DNA of 64,000 bases from Stenotrophomonas sp. Ste86. Its GTDB lineage: Bacteria > Pseudomonadota > Gammaproteobacteria > Xanthomonadales > Xanthomonadaceae. The DNA lies in contig NZ_JALJRW010000011.1 of the NCBI RefSeq assembly GCF_024519465.1, positions 83,961 through 147,960 of the forward strand, written 5' to 3'. The notes below the pieces were generated by a model. The model ran no database searches and had not been told where the DNA came from. It was given only the letters and a program-made list of their open reading frames with translations. Shown here piece after piece: positions 9,348 through 16,999 of the stretch. The translations under genes and the position numbers were made by a program. Each line of letters opens with the position of its first letter. Position 1 is the stretch's first letter.

Positions 9348-9971
9348 TTAGAGGGACTGCCAGGTCAGGCCCTCGCCGCGCCGGTAGTAGACCCGCGTGG
9401 CCTTGCCATACAGGGCGGAGGCATCCACCAGACCGAAATAGCGACCGTCGGCGCTGTTGCCACGGTGGTCGCCAAGCATCAGCACCTTGCCGGCCGGCAC
9501 GGTCAGGCCGCTGATGTCCGGACCGCCGCCCTGGCCGAGGTCGAGCTGGGCCAGGTGCTGGCCGAAGTCCTCGATCTCGCCCGCGCCGGCCTCGGCCAGC
9601 GGCTGGCCGTTGATGCTCAGGTGGCCCTCGTGCAGTTCCACCCGGTCACCGCCGACGGCGGCGATGCGCTTGATCAGGCGGATGCCGTCCACCGGCGAGT
9701 CGAACACCGCCACGTCGCCGCGCTGCGGCTGGCCGGTGTGCAGCAGTTCAACCGAGGTGAACGGCAGGCGCAGACCGTAGGCGCGCATGTCCACCACCAC
9801 CCGGTCGCCCGGCATCAGGGTGTGCTGCATCGAGCCGCTGGGCACCTGGTAGTGGTTGGCCAGCGAGTCGCGTGCGGCCAGCAGCAGGCCGAGCATCACC
9901 GCCAGCGGGAGCGCTTCCTTCTTCAGCCAATGCAGCATCCGGTTCGGGGCAGCAGCGGTGGAACTATCCAT
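9348..9971 (-). CDS. lepB: Signal peptidase I (S26 family)
   Basis: 207 residues, shorter than the usual 266-324-residue LepB. It has a single N-terminal membrane anchor (about 20-35) and then the catalytic core: Ser 47 in PSGSM, Lys 101 in RLIKRIAAVGGD, and MLGDHRGNSADGRYFG (box E). It would cleave signal peptides on the periplasmic face. The short form with one anchor, away from lepA/rnc/era, suggests an additional signal peptidase rather than the main lepB copy; this is inference. A 177-bp gap separates it from the divergent gene at 10149. Confidence 0.92.
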   Translation of the reverse strand: MDSSTAAAPNRMLHWLKKEALPLAVMLGLLLAARDSLANHYQVPSGSMQHTLMPGDRVVVDMRAYGLRLPFTSVELLHTGQPQRGDVAVFDSPVDGIRLIKRIAAVGGDRVELHEGHLSINGQPLAEAGAGEIEDFGQHLAQLDLGQGGGPDISGLTVPAGKVLMLGDHRGNSADGRYFGLVDASALYGKATRVYYRRGEGLTWQSL

Positions 9972-10148
9972 GGCAGGGCGCTCTCAAGGGGTCTGGTTGT
10001 GACCGGCCGGCGGTGGCCAAGTTCCCGGTGGTTGGTGCAGAAGCTACGCGATATTTACGCGCGGAAGCGGCCACCGGCATGGCGGTTTTACGGGCCCCGG
10101 TCGCATCGTGGCGTCACCGCGCCGCAGGGCGCTTGTTCGAGGTGTTCC

Positions 10149-10565
10149 ATGACCATCCTGATGATCCGGCACACGCCGCCTGGCGCGGCGCCGGATGCCG
10201 CGCCGCTGCCTGCCCGGGTCGCCGGGCACCGCCTGGCCTGCCGCGATTGCGACTCGCTGCCGGCGCTGGTGCGTTGCCTGCAGCGGGCCCAGCGCAGCCG
10301 TCCTGCCTTGGTGCTGATTGCCACGACCGCCGTCGATGGCTATCAGTGGGCGCGTTACGGCCAGGCGCTGCGCAGTGCGCTGGAGGCGTTGCCGGCGCCG
10401 TACATCGAGATGGCCAGCAACGACGACGACGCGCTGGATGACCACCTGCACCCGCAGCACGCACCGACCGCGCGGGTGGTGTGCAGCAGCGGTCGCGACG
10501 ATGCCTGCCGGCTGTCGCTGGCGATCGCCGCGCGTCGCCTGCAGGTCGTGCCGGAGGGGGCCTGA
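10149..10565 (+). CDS. Small protein resembling a degenerate type II 3-dehydroquinase
   Basis: 138 residues from the ATG at 10149. In its second half, ALRSALEALPAPYIEM followed by ARVVCSSGRDDACRLSLAIAARRL follows the pattern of AroQ (LRDAL...PFIEVHLSN...GxGxxGYxLALxAL). The catalytic His position reads Met and the NPGAYTH loop is not recognisable, so enzyme activity is unlikely. It sits 3 bp before a second, better-conserved relative. Function unknown; the family link is weak but the tandem arrangement supports it. Confidence 0.6.
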   Translation: MTILMIRHTPPGAAPDAAPLPARVAGHRLACRDCDSLPALVRCLQRAQRSRPALVLIATTAVDGYQWARYGQALRSALEALPAPYIEMASNDDDALDDHLHPQHAPTARVVCSSGRDDACRLSLAIAARRLQVVPEGA

Positions 10566-10568
10566 GCC

Positions 10569-11018
10569 ATGTCGATCTTCATCATTCGCGGGCCGGAAGC
10601 AGCCGGTCCGCTGATCCGCACCGCGCAGCCGTTGCCGGCACCGGTGTTGAAATCGCTGGTGCACCGTGCGATCGATGCCGGCACCACGGTGGCAATCCGC
10701 GCCTGCGGCTCCGAGCAGGAGCTGCTGGACGCGCTGCGCGTGGCCGACCACAGCCGCGGCGAGGTGACGCTGCTCGATCCGGGCGCCTGCGTGGGCAGCG
10801 TGCGCCTGCACCGGTTGCTGCCGCATCTGCACAATGTCTACGTGGAAGTGCACGACGATGACACCCGGACGCCGGAGGCGTGCCTGCCGGCGGATGTGGG
10901 CCAGCGTATCGGCGTGGCGCACGGGTACTGCGCGCAGAGTTACATGCATGCACTGGAGATCGCGTTGGACCATCTTGGGTGCAGCGAGATCGTGGAAGGG
11001 GTGCACGTGGGGACGTGA
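10569..11018 (+). CDS. Type II 3-dehydroquinase-like protein with altered active site
   Basis: 149 residues. It parallels AroQ throughout: FIIRGPE for the N-terminal LNGPN, SEQELLDALRVA for the EGELIDxIHxA helix, LDPGA (69-73) for INPGA, and VYVEVH (90-95) for the FIEVHLSN active-site strand with its His. The Asn of NPGA is Asp, the YTHTS loop is CVGSV, and SNVHARE is replaced by DDDTRTPE. It therefore seems to keep the fold but not normal shikimate-pathway catalysis. Co-transcribed with its paralogue 3 bp upstream. Role unknown. Confidence 0.7.
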   Translation: MSIFIIRGPEAAGPLIRTAQPLPAPVLKSLVHRAIDAGTTVAIRACGSEQELLDALRVADHSRGEVTLLDPGACVGSVRLHRLLPHLHNVYVEVHDDDTRTPEACLPADVGQRIGVAHGYCAQSYMHALEIALDHLGCSEIVEGVHVGT

Positions 11019-11041
11019 GGGGTATTGCCGCCACGCGGGGC

Positions 11042-11306
11042 GGTCGGTGGGTCGGGCACTGGGCCCCATACCCTTTCCGGCGAATGTCCCCCGGTGTCGG
11101 CCTGCGGCCGCCCCCTCCTCCTTTATTTCGCCTCCAAGGGCATGGTGCCCAGCGCCCGACCCACCGACCAGCGTCAAAACGCCTGGCTTCTATTTGATTA
11201 CCGCAAGCCGAGCCCCGTAGCGGCTGGTAGGCGCCTGGGCAAAATCAAGGAGGAGGCCGCCAGGCCGGGGGACATTTGCGCCAGGGGCCTACCGGCCGCT
11301 ACGGGG
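11042..11306. repeat. Two-hairpin dispersed repeat, copy 1
   Basis: Two hairpins in tandem. Hairpin 1 (11042-11169) has outer arms GGTCGGTGGGTCGGGC / GCCCGACCCACCGACC. Hairpin 2 (11213-11306) has arms starting CCCCGTAGCGGC and ending GCCGCTACGGGG. Both enclose the same core (AATGTCCCCCGG, GGCCGCC, CTCCTCCTTTATTT) in opposite orientations. A second copy lies at 42407-42662. The GTAG near the arm ends recalls SMAG repeats, but this element is much larger. Confidence 0.9.
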
Positions 11307-11345
11307 CCCTCTCGCGCGCGGCAGCCCCCAGCGAAGCCGCCGTCC

Positions 11346-11378
11346 AAAAAAAAACGGCAGGATTTCCCCTGCCGTTTT
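11346..11378 (-). terminator. Intrinsic terminator of the M3 peptidase gene
   Basis: Inverted repeat AACGGCAGG/CCTGCCGTT with a 5-6-nt loop. On the minus strand it is followed by a run of T residues. It lies about 70 bp past the peptidase stop, and the flanking T/A runs could let it work in both directions. Confidence 0.8.
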
Positions 11379-11447
11379 CGTTTTCAGCCTGCGCCGGTAG
11401 GTGGTGTACGGACCCACGGTCGGCACCAACCCCTATCGTTCGCGCGC

Positions 11448-13604
11448 TTACTTCAGCCCGCGGTTGACCAGCAGCGGTTCCACCGACGGATCCTTGCCGC
11501 GGAACTCGCGGTACAGATCGGCCAGTTCCACGCTGTTGCCGCGCGAGAGGATCTTGTCGCGGAACACCTGCCCGTTCTCCGGGGTCAGGCCGCCATGCTC
11601 CTTGAACCACTCGAAAGCATCATGGTCCAGCACCTCGGCCCAGAAGTAGGCGTAGTAACCGGCCGAATAGCCACCGCCCCAGATGTGGTCGAAGTAGGTG
11701 GTGCGGTAACGCGGCGGCACCTGCGGCAGGTCGACCTTGAACTTCTTCAGCGCCGCCGCTTCGAACGGGGCCACGTCCTGCAGCGGCGCGTCGGCCGGCT
11801 GGGTGTGCCAGGCCAGGTCGAGCAGCGCCGCCGACAGGTACTCGGTGGTCGCATAGCCCTGGTTGAAGGTGCGCGCCTTGAGGATCTTGTCGACCAGCGC
11901 CTGCGGCATCGGCTCACCGGTCTTGTAGTTCTTGGCGTAGTTGGCGAACACCTTCGGGTCCAGCGCCCAATGCTCGTTGAACTGCGAGGGGAACTCGACG
12001 AAGTCGCGCGAGGTGCTGGTGCCTGCGATGGACGGGTACTTCACCTTGGAGAACATGCCATGCAGCGCGTGGCCGAACTCATGGAACATCGTGGTCACAT
12101 CATCGAAGCTGAGCAGCGCGGGCTGGCCGGCGGCGGGCTTGGTGAAGTTGCACACGTTGTAGACCACCGGCTTGGCACCGGTCAGGCCGTCCTGTTCGAC
12201 GAACACGTCCATCCAGGCGCCACCGGACTTGCTGTCACGCTTGAAGTAGTCGGTGTAGAACAGCGCCAGCGACGTGCCGTCCTTGTCGAACACCTCGTAG
12301 ACCTTCATGTCCGCGTGGTAGGTCGGGATATCGGTGCGCGGCTTGAAGGTGATGCCGTACAGCTGGGTGGCGGCGTAGAAGACGCCGTTCTGCAGCACGT
12401 TGTCCAGCTCGAAGTACGGCTTGATCTGCGACTCGTCCAGGTCGTACTGCGCCTTGCGCACCTGTTCGGCGTAGAAGTCCCAGTCGGACGCGGCCAGCTT
12501 GAAACCGCCCTTCTGGGCGTCGATCACTTTCTGCATTTCGCCGATCTCGCCACGCGCCTTGGCGGTGGCTGCCGGCACGGTGTCAGTCAGCAGCTTGAGC
12601 GCGGCGGCCGGGGTCTTGGCCATCTGGTCGGCCAGGCTGTAGGCGGCGTAGTTGTCGAAGCCGAGCAGCTTGGCCTTCTGCGCACGCAGCTGGGCCAGCC
12701 GCTGTACGGTCTGCCGGGTGTCGTTGGCATCGCCCTTCTCGGCGCGGGTTTCGGAGGCCTTGAGCACGGCGGCGCGCTGGTCGCGGTCGCTCAGCGAGGC
12801 CAGTACCGGCTGCTGGGTGGTGTTCTGCAGCGGCAGCACGTACTTGCCGTCCAGCTTGCGGTCCTTGGCATCGGCGGCGGCGGTGTTGATCGCATCCTCG
12901 TCCAGGCCGGCCAGCTTGGCCTTGTCATCGACCACCACCGCACCGGCGGCGGTGGCGGCAACCAGGCGGGTGTGGAACTGGGTGGCCAGCGTGGTTTCTT
13001 CCACGTTGAGCTTGCGCAGCGAGGCCTTGTCGGCATCGTTCAACTGCGCGCCGGCACGCACGAATTCCTGGTAGTCACGCTCGACCAGGCGCAGCTGCAC
13101 CGGGTCCAGGCCCAGCGACTGGCGCTGGTCGTAGACGCTCTTGATGCGGGCGAACAGCTTCGGGTCGAGGTTGATCTCGTCCTGGTGGTCGGCCAGCTTC
13201 GGGGCGACCTCTTCCTGGATCTTCTGGCGCGCCTCGTTGGTATCGGCCTGGACCAGGCCGAAGAAGATGCGCGACACGCGGGTCAGGGTTTCGCCGCTGC
13301 GCTCCAGCGCTTCGACGGTGTTGTCGAAGGTGGCCGGTTCGGGGTTGTCGGCGATCTTGCGGACTTCGGCCAGGTGCTGCTTCATGCCTTCATTGAAGGC
13401 CGGCAGGTAGTCACTGTCCTTGATCTTGTCGAACGGCGGCGCCTGGAACGGCAGCGTGCTGGCGCTCAACAGGGGATTGGTGGACGCATCGGCCGGCTGT
13501 TGCGCGGCGGGGGTCGGGGTATCGGTCACGGGGGTGGACTCCTTGCCGGAACAAGCCGCCAGCGCCAGGCTGATGGCAGCGGCCAAAACTACGGTACGCG
13601 ACAT
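11448..13604 (-). CDS. dcp: M3-family metallopeptidase (Dcp-like), predicted lipoprotein
   Basis: 718 residues. It begins with a lipoprotein signal (LALAACSG lipobox), so it is membrane-anchored in the periplasm, unlike cytoplasmic E. coli Dcp. The zinc motif FHEFGHALH lies at about residue 505, followed by the typical FVEFPSQFNEHW, and near the C-terminus DHIWGGGYSAGYYAYFWAEV in segments. The substrate is likely oligopeptides (carboxy-terminal dipeptide release). Transcribed alone, with a terminator downstream and clear start at 13604. Confidence 0.93.
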   Translation of the reverse strand: MSRTVVLAAAISLALAACSGKESTPVTDTPTPAAQQPADASTNPLLSASTLPFQAPPFDKIKDSDYLPAFNEGMKQHLAEVRKIADNPEPATFDNTVEALERSGETLTRVSRIFFGLVQADTNEARQKIQEEVAPKLADHQDEINLDPKLFARIKSVYDQRQSLGLDPVQLRLVERDYQEFVRAGAQLNDADKASLRKLNVEETTLATQFHTRLVAATAAGAVVVDDKAKLAGLDEDAINTAAADAKDRKLDGKYVLPLQNTTQQPVLASLSDRDQRAAVLKASETRAEKGDANDTRQTVQRLAQLRAQKAKLLGFDNYAAYSLADQMAKTPAAALKLLTDTVPAATAKARGEIGEMQKVIDAQKGGFKLAASDWDFYAEQVRKAQYDLDESQIKPYFELDNVLQNGVFYAATQLYGITFKPRTDIPTYHADMKVYEVFDKDGTSLALFYTDYFKRDSKSGGAWMDVFVEQDGLTGAKPVVYNVCNFTKPAAGQPALLSFDDVTTMFHEFGHALHGMFSKVKYPSIAGTSTSRDFVEFPSQFNEHWALDPKVFANYAKNYKTGEPMPQALVDKILKARTFNQGYATTEYLSAALLDLAWHTQPADAPLQDVAPFEAAALKKFKVDLPQVPPRYRTTYFDHIWGGGYSAGYYAYFWAEVLDHDAFEWFKEHGGLTPENGQVFRDKILSRGNSVELADLYREFRGKDPSVEPLLVNRGLK

Positions 13605-13755
13605 GAAACGGGCTCCTTGGAATGGGATGCGGCTGCGGAAAACCGCAGCCGATCACCCTACTCCGATTGCCCGGAAGCGGCATGTGCCGGACGTGGCGCA
13701 TGGCTGTGCGGCGCCCGCCGTGAACGGGCCCGGCGTCTCCAGGCCCGGTCCGGCC

Positions 13756-14358
13756 TCAGACGGTGCCGCGGTTCTTGCCCTGCCAGGGCCGGTAGTAGTC
13801 GCGGATGGCGGCCATGTCGGCGGCGTCATCGCCGGTGGAATAAAACAGCGGGCCGATCCCGATGGTCTTTTCCGGGTAATGGAAGTAAGCCGCCAGCACC
13901 GGCACGTCGGCCATCCGCGCGATCTTCAGGAACCCGGCCTTCCAGTGCGTCACCGCCTTGCGGGTGCCTTCGGGGGTGATCGCATACCACATGCGCTCGG
14001 AGCCGCGGATCAGGCTGACCGCCTGTTCCACCGTGCCCTGCGGCGAGCTGCGGTCCAGCGGGATCACGCCCAGGGCGCGCAGCAGCGGCGACAGCGGCCA
14101 CCAGAACAACGAGGCCTTGCCCAGCACCTTGACCTGCATGCCCAGTGCGATCTTGGCCGCCATGCCCCAGAACCCGTCCCAGTTGGAGGAGTGCGGGGCG
14201 ATGATGAAGACCAGCTTGGGCACGTCCGGGAAGGTGCCCACCACTTTCCAGCCACCCAGGCGCAACGTGCAGCGCGCCAGCCAGCGGAGGAAGCGGTTGG
14301 GTTTGACCTGCGGCATGTTGGGCGGAACGGCCGGCAACAGCGGACTTCGGTTGTTCAA
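13756..14358 (-). CDS. Lysophospholipid acyltransferase-family protein
   Basis: 200 residues from a TTG at 14358 that has GGGAG seven bases upstream and follows the arfB stop by 4 bp; an ATG at 14316 (MPQVKPNRF) is the alternative. The HX4D motif appears as HSSNWD, with a second block PEGTRK, as in PlsC-like acyltransferases. LYS-type transmembrane anchors are weak. Probably transfers an acyl chain to a glycerophospholipid or related acceptor at the inner membrane; acceptor unknown. Likely translationally coupled to arfB. Confidence 0.85.
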   Translation of the reverse strand: MNNRSPLLPAVPPNMPQVKPNRFLRWLARCTLRLGGWKVVGTFPDVPKLVFIIAPHSSNWDGFWGMAAKIALGMQVKVLGKASLFWWPLSPLLRALGVIPLDRSSPQGTVEQAVSLIRGSERMWYAITPEGTRKAVTHWKAGFLKIARMADVPVLAAYFHYPEKTIGIGPLFYSTGDDAADMAAIRDYYRPWQGKNRGTV

Positions 14359-14362
14359 GCAA

Positions 14363-14794
14363 TCACTCCCAATTGCGTGTGGTGCGGCCGCGCTTGATCT
14401 GCGCGCGGCCCTTTTTTTCATCCAGGCGGCGCAGCTTCGCCCCGTACGACGGCTTGGTGGCCACGCGCGGCTTGGGCACGCTGAGGCTGGCCTGGATGAA
14501 CTCGGCCAGGCGCTCGCGCGCATCCTCGCGGTTGCGGTCCTGGGTGCGGAAACGCTGGGCATCGATGACCAGCACGCCCTCGCCGGTCATGCGTCGGTCG
14601 CGCCGGGCCAACAGGCGCGAGCGCAACGGTTCGGGCAGCGACGGCGAGCCGGCCACGTCGAAACGCAGTTCCACCGCGGTGGACACCTTGTTGACGTTCT
14701 GCCCGCCGGCGCCACTGGCGCGCACGAAACGCTCGACGATTTCCGCGTCGGGAATCGACAGATGTGCGCTGACGGTGACTGGTCCGGTACCCAT
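14363..14794 (-). CDS. arfB: Alternative ribosome-rescue factor ArfB (peptidyl-tRNA hydrolase)
   Basis: 143 residues. Carries the release-factor GGQ motif (RASGAGGQNVNKVSTAVELRF in segments) near residues 27-33 and a Lys/Arg-rich C-terminal tail (KPSYGAKLRRLDEKKGRAQIKRGR) that in ArfB enters the empty mRNA channel of stalled ribosomes. Length matches E. coli YaeJ (140). Start at ATG 14794; an ATG three codons earlier is possible. Confidence 0.93.
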   Translation of the reverse strand: MGTGPVTVSAHLSIPDAEIVERFVRASGAGGQNVNKVSTAVELRFDVAGSPSLPEPLRSRLLARRDRRMTGEGVLVIDAQRFRTQDRNREDARERLAEFIQASLSVPKPRVATKPSYGAKLRRLDEKKGRAQIKRGRTTRNWE

Positions 14795-14933
14795 GGGCGG
14801 CATTGTAAAGGCAGGACGCGTGCCGAGGGTGAGCCCAACATCCCCGATGACGCCGATAACGTCCGCAAAATGCAGCCTGATGACATCCCGGCGGGTATCC
14901 TCGGGACTCCATGCAACGCAGGATGCTCCGCAC

Positions 14934-15494
14934 ATGCTTTCGATCCGTCCGCTGACCCTTACCGGCCCGACCCGTCCCCGTCGTGGCCTGATCCGCCTGG
15001 GCCTGGTAGTCGCCCTGGGCCTTGCCGCCGTGGCCTCGGCCATCGCCGCGCCGCCGTCCGATGCCGACATCAACCGGCTGCTGGCCGCCTCGCGCGCGCA
15101 GACCATGCTGGACAGCATGCTGCCGCAGATCGAGGCGATGCAGCGCCAGCAGTTCCAGCAGGTCGCCCAGCAGCGCCAGCTCGACGCGCAGCAGCAGGAA
15201 CAGATGAAGCGCATGGAGGCACGCACCACCCAGACCATCCGCCAGGCGCTGTCCTGGCAGCAGCTGCGGCCGATGTACGTGGACCTCTACAAGAAGAGCT
15301 TCAGCAAGGAAGACGTGCTGGCGATGGCCGAGTTCTACGAGAGCTCGGCCGGACAGAGTCTGCTCGACAAGACCCCGGCGCTGATGCAGAACGTGATGGT
15401 GGCCATCCAGGAAAAGATGCAGCCGCTGTTCGTGGACCTGCAGAAGGACCTGGAGGAAATCATGAACGAGAAGCCGGCCCCGGCGAAGAAGTGA
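14934..15494 (+). CDS. DUF2059 domain protein, exported
   Basis: 186 residues. A signal peptide (RRGLIRLGLVVALGLAAVASAIAA, cut near residue 40) is followed by a helical DUF2059 region (about 55-175): SKEDVLAMAEFYESSAGQSLLDKTPALMQ is the family hallmark. Gln-rich stretch at about 70-95. Periplasmic protein of unknown function. Divergent from arfB; SMAG repeats follow its stop immediately. Confidence 0.88.
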   Translation: MLSIRPLTLTGPTRPRRGLIRLGLVVALGLAAVASAIAAPPSDADINRLLAASRAQTMLDSMLPQIEAMQRQQFQQVAQQRQLDAQQQEQMKRMEARTTQTIRQALSWQQLRPMYVDLYKKSFSKEDVLAMAEFYESSAGQSLLDKTPALMQNVMVAIQEKMQPLFVDLQKDLEEIMNEKPAPAKK

Positions 15495-15498
15495 CCCC

Positions 15499-15621
15499 GT
15501 AGAGCCGACCGTTGGTCGGCTGCACGATCCCGGGCACCGCATGTAAAGCATGCCGACCGTTGGTCGGCTGCAGATATCCCGGGCACCGCATGTAAGGCAG
15601 CCGACCAACGGTCGGCTCTAC
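15499..15621. repeat. Cluster of three SMAG/REP palindromes
   Basis: Unit 1 (15499-15521) begins GTAG and has arms AGCCGACC/GGTCGGCT. Unit 2 (15551-15569) repeats the palindrome in the same orientation without GTAG. Unit 3 (15599-15621) is inverted and ends CTAC. The two spacers both contain CCCGGGCACCGCATGTAA, so one unit plus spacer appears to have been duplicated in tandem with a period of about 48 bp. Confidence 0.93.
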
Positions 15622-15626
15622 GCGGG

Positions 15627-16427
15627 TCAGGCCGCGTCCCAGCCGAACAGATCCATCGCCTTGCGGAACTCCCCCTGCGCCGGCGCGCTGACGTCCATCG
15701 CGGTGCCATCGGGGTGTGGGAACCGCAGGCGTTCGGCGTGCAGCAGCATGCGGTGGATGCCCTGCATGCGGAAGCTGCGGTTGTGGCGGCCATCGCCATG
15801 GCTGGTGTCGCCGATCAGGTGGTGGGACAGGTGCTTGAGGTGGCGGCGGATCTGACGGAAGCGGCCGGTCTGCGGTTGGCAGCGCAGCAGCGCATAGCGC
15901 GAGGTCTCGAACTCGCCCACCGGCACGGCGATCTCGCCCACGGCCACGCGCTGGAAATGGGTGATGGCCTGCTTCTTCACCGGCTTGCCGGGGCCGCCAT
16001 CGAGGTCATGGTCGACGGTGAAGATTTCTTCGGCCGGCCAGCCACGGCAGATCGCCAGGTAATCCTTGGTCACATCGCCGCCCATCAGCGCTTTGCCGAG
16101 CACGCTGGCGCTTTCGCGGTCGAAGGCCAGCAGCAGGCAGCCGCTGGTGGCGCGGTCGAGCCGGTGGACCAGGAAGATCGGCTTGCCGAGCTGGTCGCGC
16201 AGGCGGTCGGCAAGGAAGTCGTCTTCGCCACGGGCCAGCTTGCTGTCGTGGACCATCAGCCCGGCGGGCTTGTTGACCACGGCCAGGCGGTCGTCCAGGT
16301 GCAGCAACTGCAGGGGCGCCACTGCGGGCGCGAGGTCGGTTGCGGTGTCGGTATCGATGTCGTTCACCGACCGATTATCCCCGCCCACTGCAGGCAGCGC
16401 CAACAAAGGCGATTCAGGCGACGTCAC
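15627..16427 (-). CDS. truC: tRNA pseudouridine synthase, TruC/RluA family
   Basis: 266 residues with the RluA-family signature HRLDRATSG (catalytic Asp) and VNKPAGLMVHDS near the front, both diagnostic for TruC-like enzymes that modify U65 of tRNA. Start is a GTG at 16427 overlapping the methyltransferase stop by 14 bp; a GTG at 16367 with GGGG upstream is an alternative and would match the shorter E. coli N-terminus. Last gene of the ubiJ-ubiB-methyltransferase run. Assignment to TruC rather than another RluA paralogue is by overall pattern. Confidence 0.85.
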   Translation of the reverse strand: MTSPESPLLALPAVGGDNRSVNDIDTDTATDLAPAVAPLQLLHLDDRLAVVNKPAGLMVHDSKLARGEDDFLADRLRDQLGKPIFLVHRLDRATSGCLLLAFDRESASVLGKALMGGDVTKDYLAICRGWPAEEIFTVDHDLDGGPGKPVKKQAITHFQRVAVGEIAVPVGEFETSRYALLRCQPQTGRFRQIRRHLKHLSHHLIGDTSHGDGRHNRSFRMQGIHRMLLHAERLRFPHPDGTAMDVSAPAQGEFRKAMDLFGWDAA

Positions 16428-16998
16428 GCACGGCGATCAGTTCGCCGTTGCCGATCGGCACCCGCACGCAATGGAACTGCGGATCGCGGCGTACCTGCGC
16501 CTCGAAGGCCGCCATCTGTTCGGCATGCGAGACGGCGTTGTCGACCACCAGCAAGCCACCGGGCCGCAGCACGCGACGCAGGTCCGGCCACCAGCCCAGG
16601 TACTGGCTGCGTTCGGAATCCAGGAACAGCAGGTCGATGCTGGCCTCGGCTGCGGCACCCAGCCACACACCCGCATCGATGTGGATAAGGTCGATCTGCG
16701 CGGCCAGGCCGCTGCGCGCGAAGGTGGCCGTCGCCAGGGCGATCTTGTCGGCGGCGTACTCCAGCGTGGTGACCTGCCCGCCGACAGCCGCAGCGGCCTC
16801 GGCCAGCCACAGCGTGGAATAGCCGTTGGAGGTGCCGATCTCCAGCACCCGCCGCGCGCCGGTGGCACGCACCAGCACACCCAGCAGCTCGCCGGTGTCC
16901 GGGGTGATGTTGAGCATGCGCTGGGCACGCTCGCTATGGCTGGCATCGTGGTCGGCGCCGAACCGGGCCAGTTCGTCCTTCAGTGCCTGCAGCGTCAT
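16414..16998 (-). CDS. Class I SAM-dependent O-methyltransferase (YrrM/COG4122-like)
   Basis: 194 residues from the ATG at 16998. The SAM-binding motif VLEIGTSNGYSTLWLA is at about 54-69, with LIHIDAGVWLG and DLLFLDSERSQYLGWW for the following strands. Resembles small-molecule O-methyltransferases of the catechol-type group. ATG begins 1 bp after the ubiB stop, so it is translationally coupled; a link to quinone chemistry is possible but unproved. Confidence 0.88.
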   Translation of the reverse strand: MTLQALKDELARFGADHDASHSERAQRMLNITPDTGELLGVLVRATGARRVLEIGTSNGYSTLWLAEAAAAVGGQVTTLEYAADKIALATATFARSGLAAQIDLIHIDAGVWLGAAAEASIDLLFLDSERSQYLGWWPDLRRVLRPGGLLVVDNAVSHAEQMAAFEAQVRRDPQFHCVRVPIGNGELIAVRDVA

Positions 16999-16999
16999 C

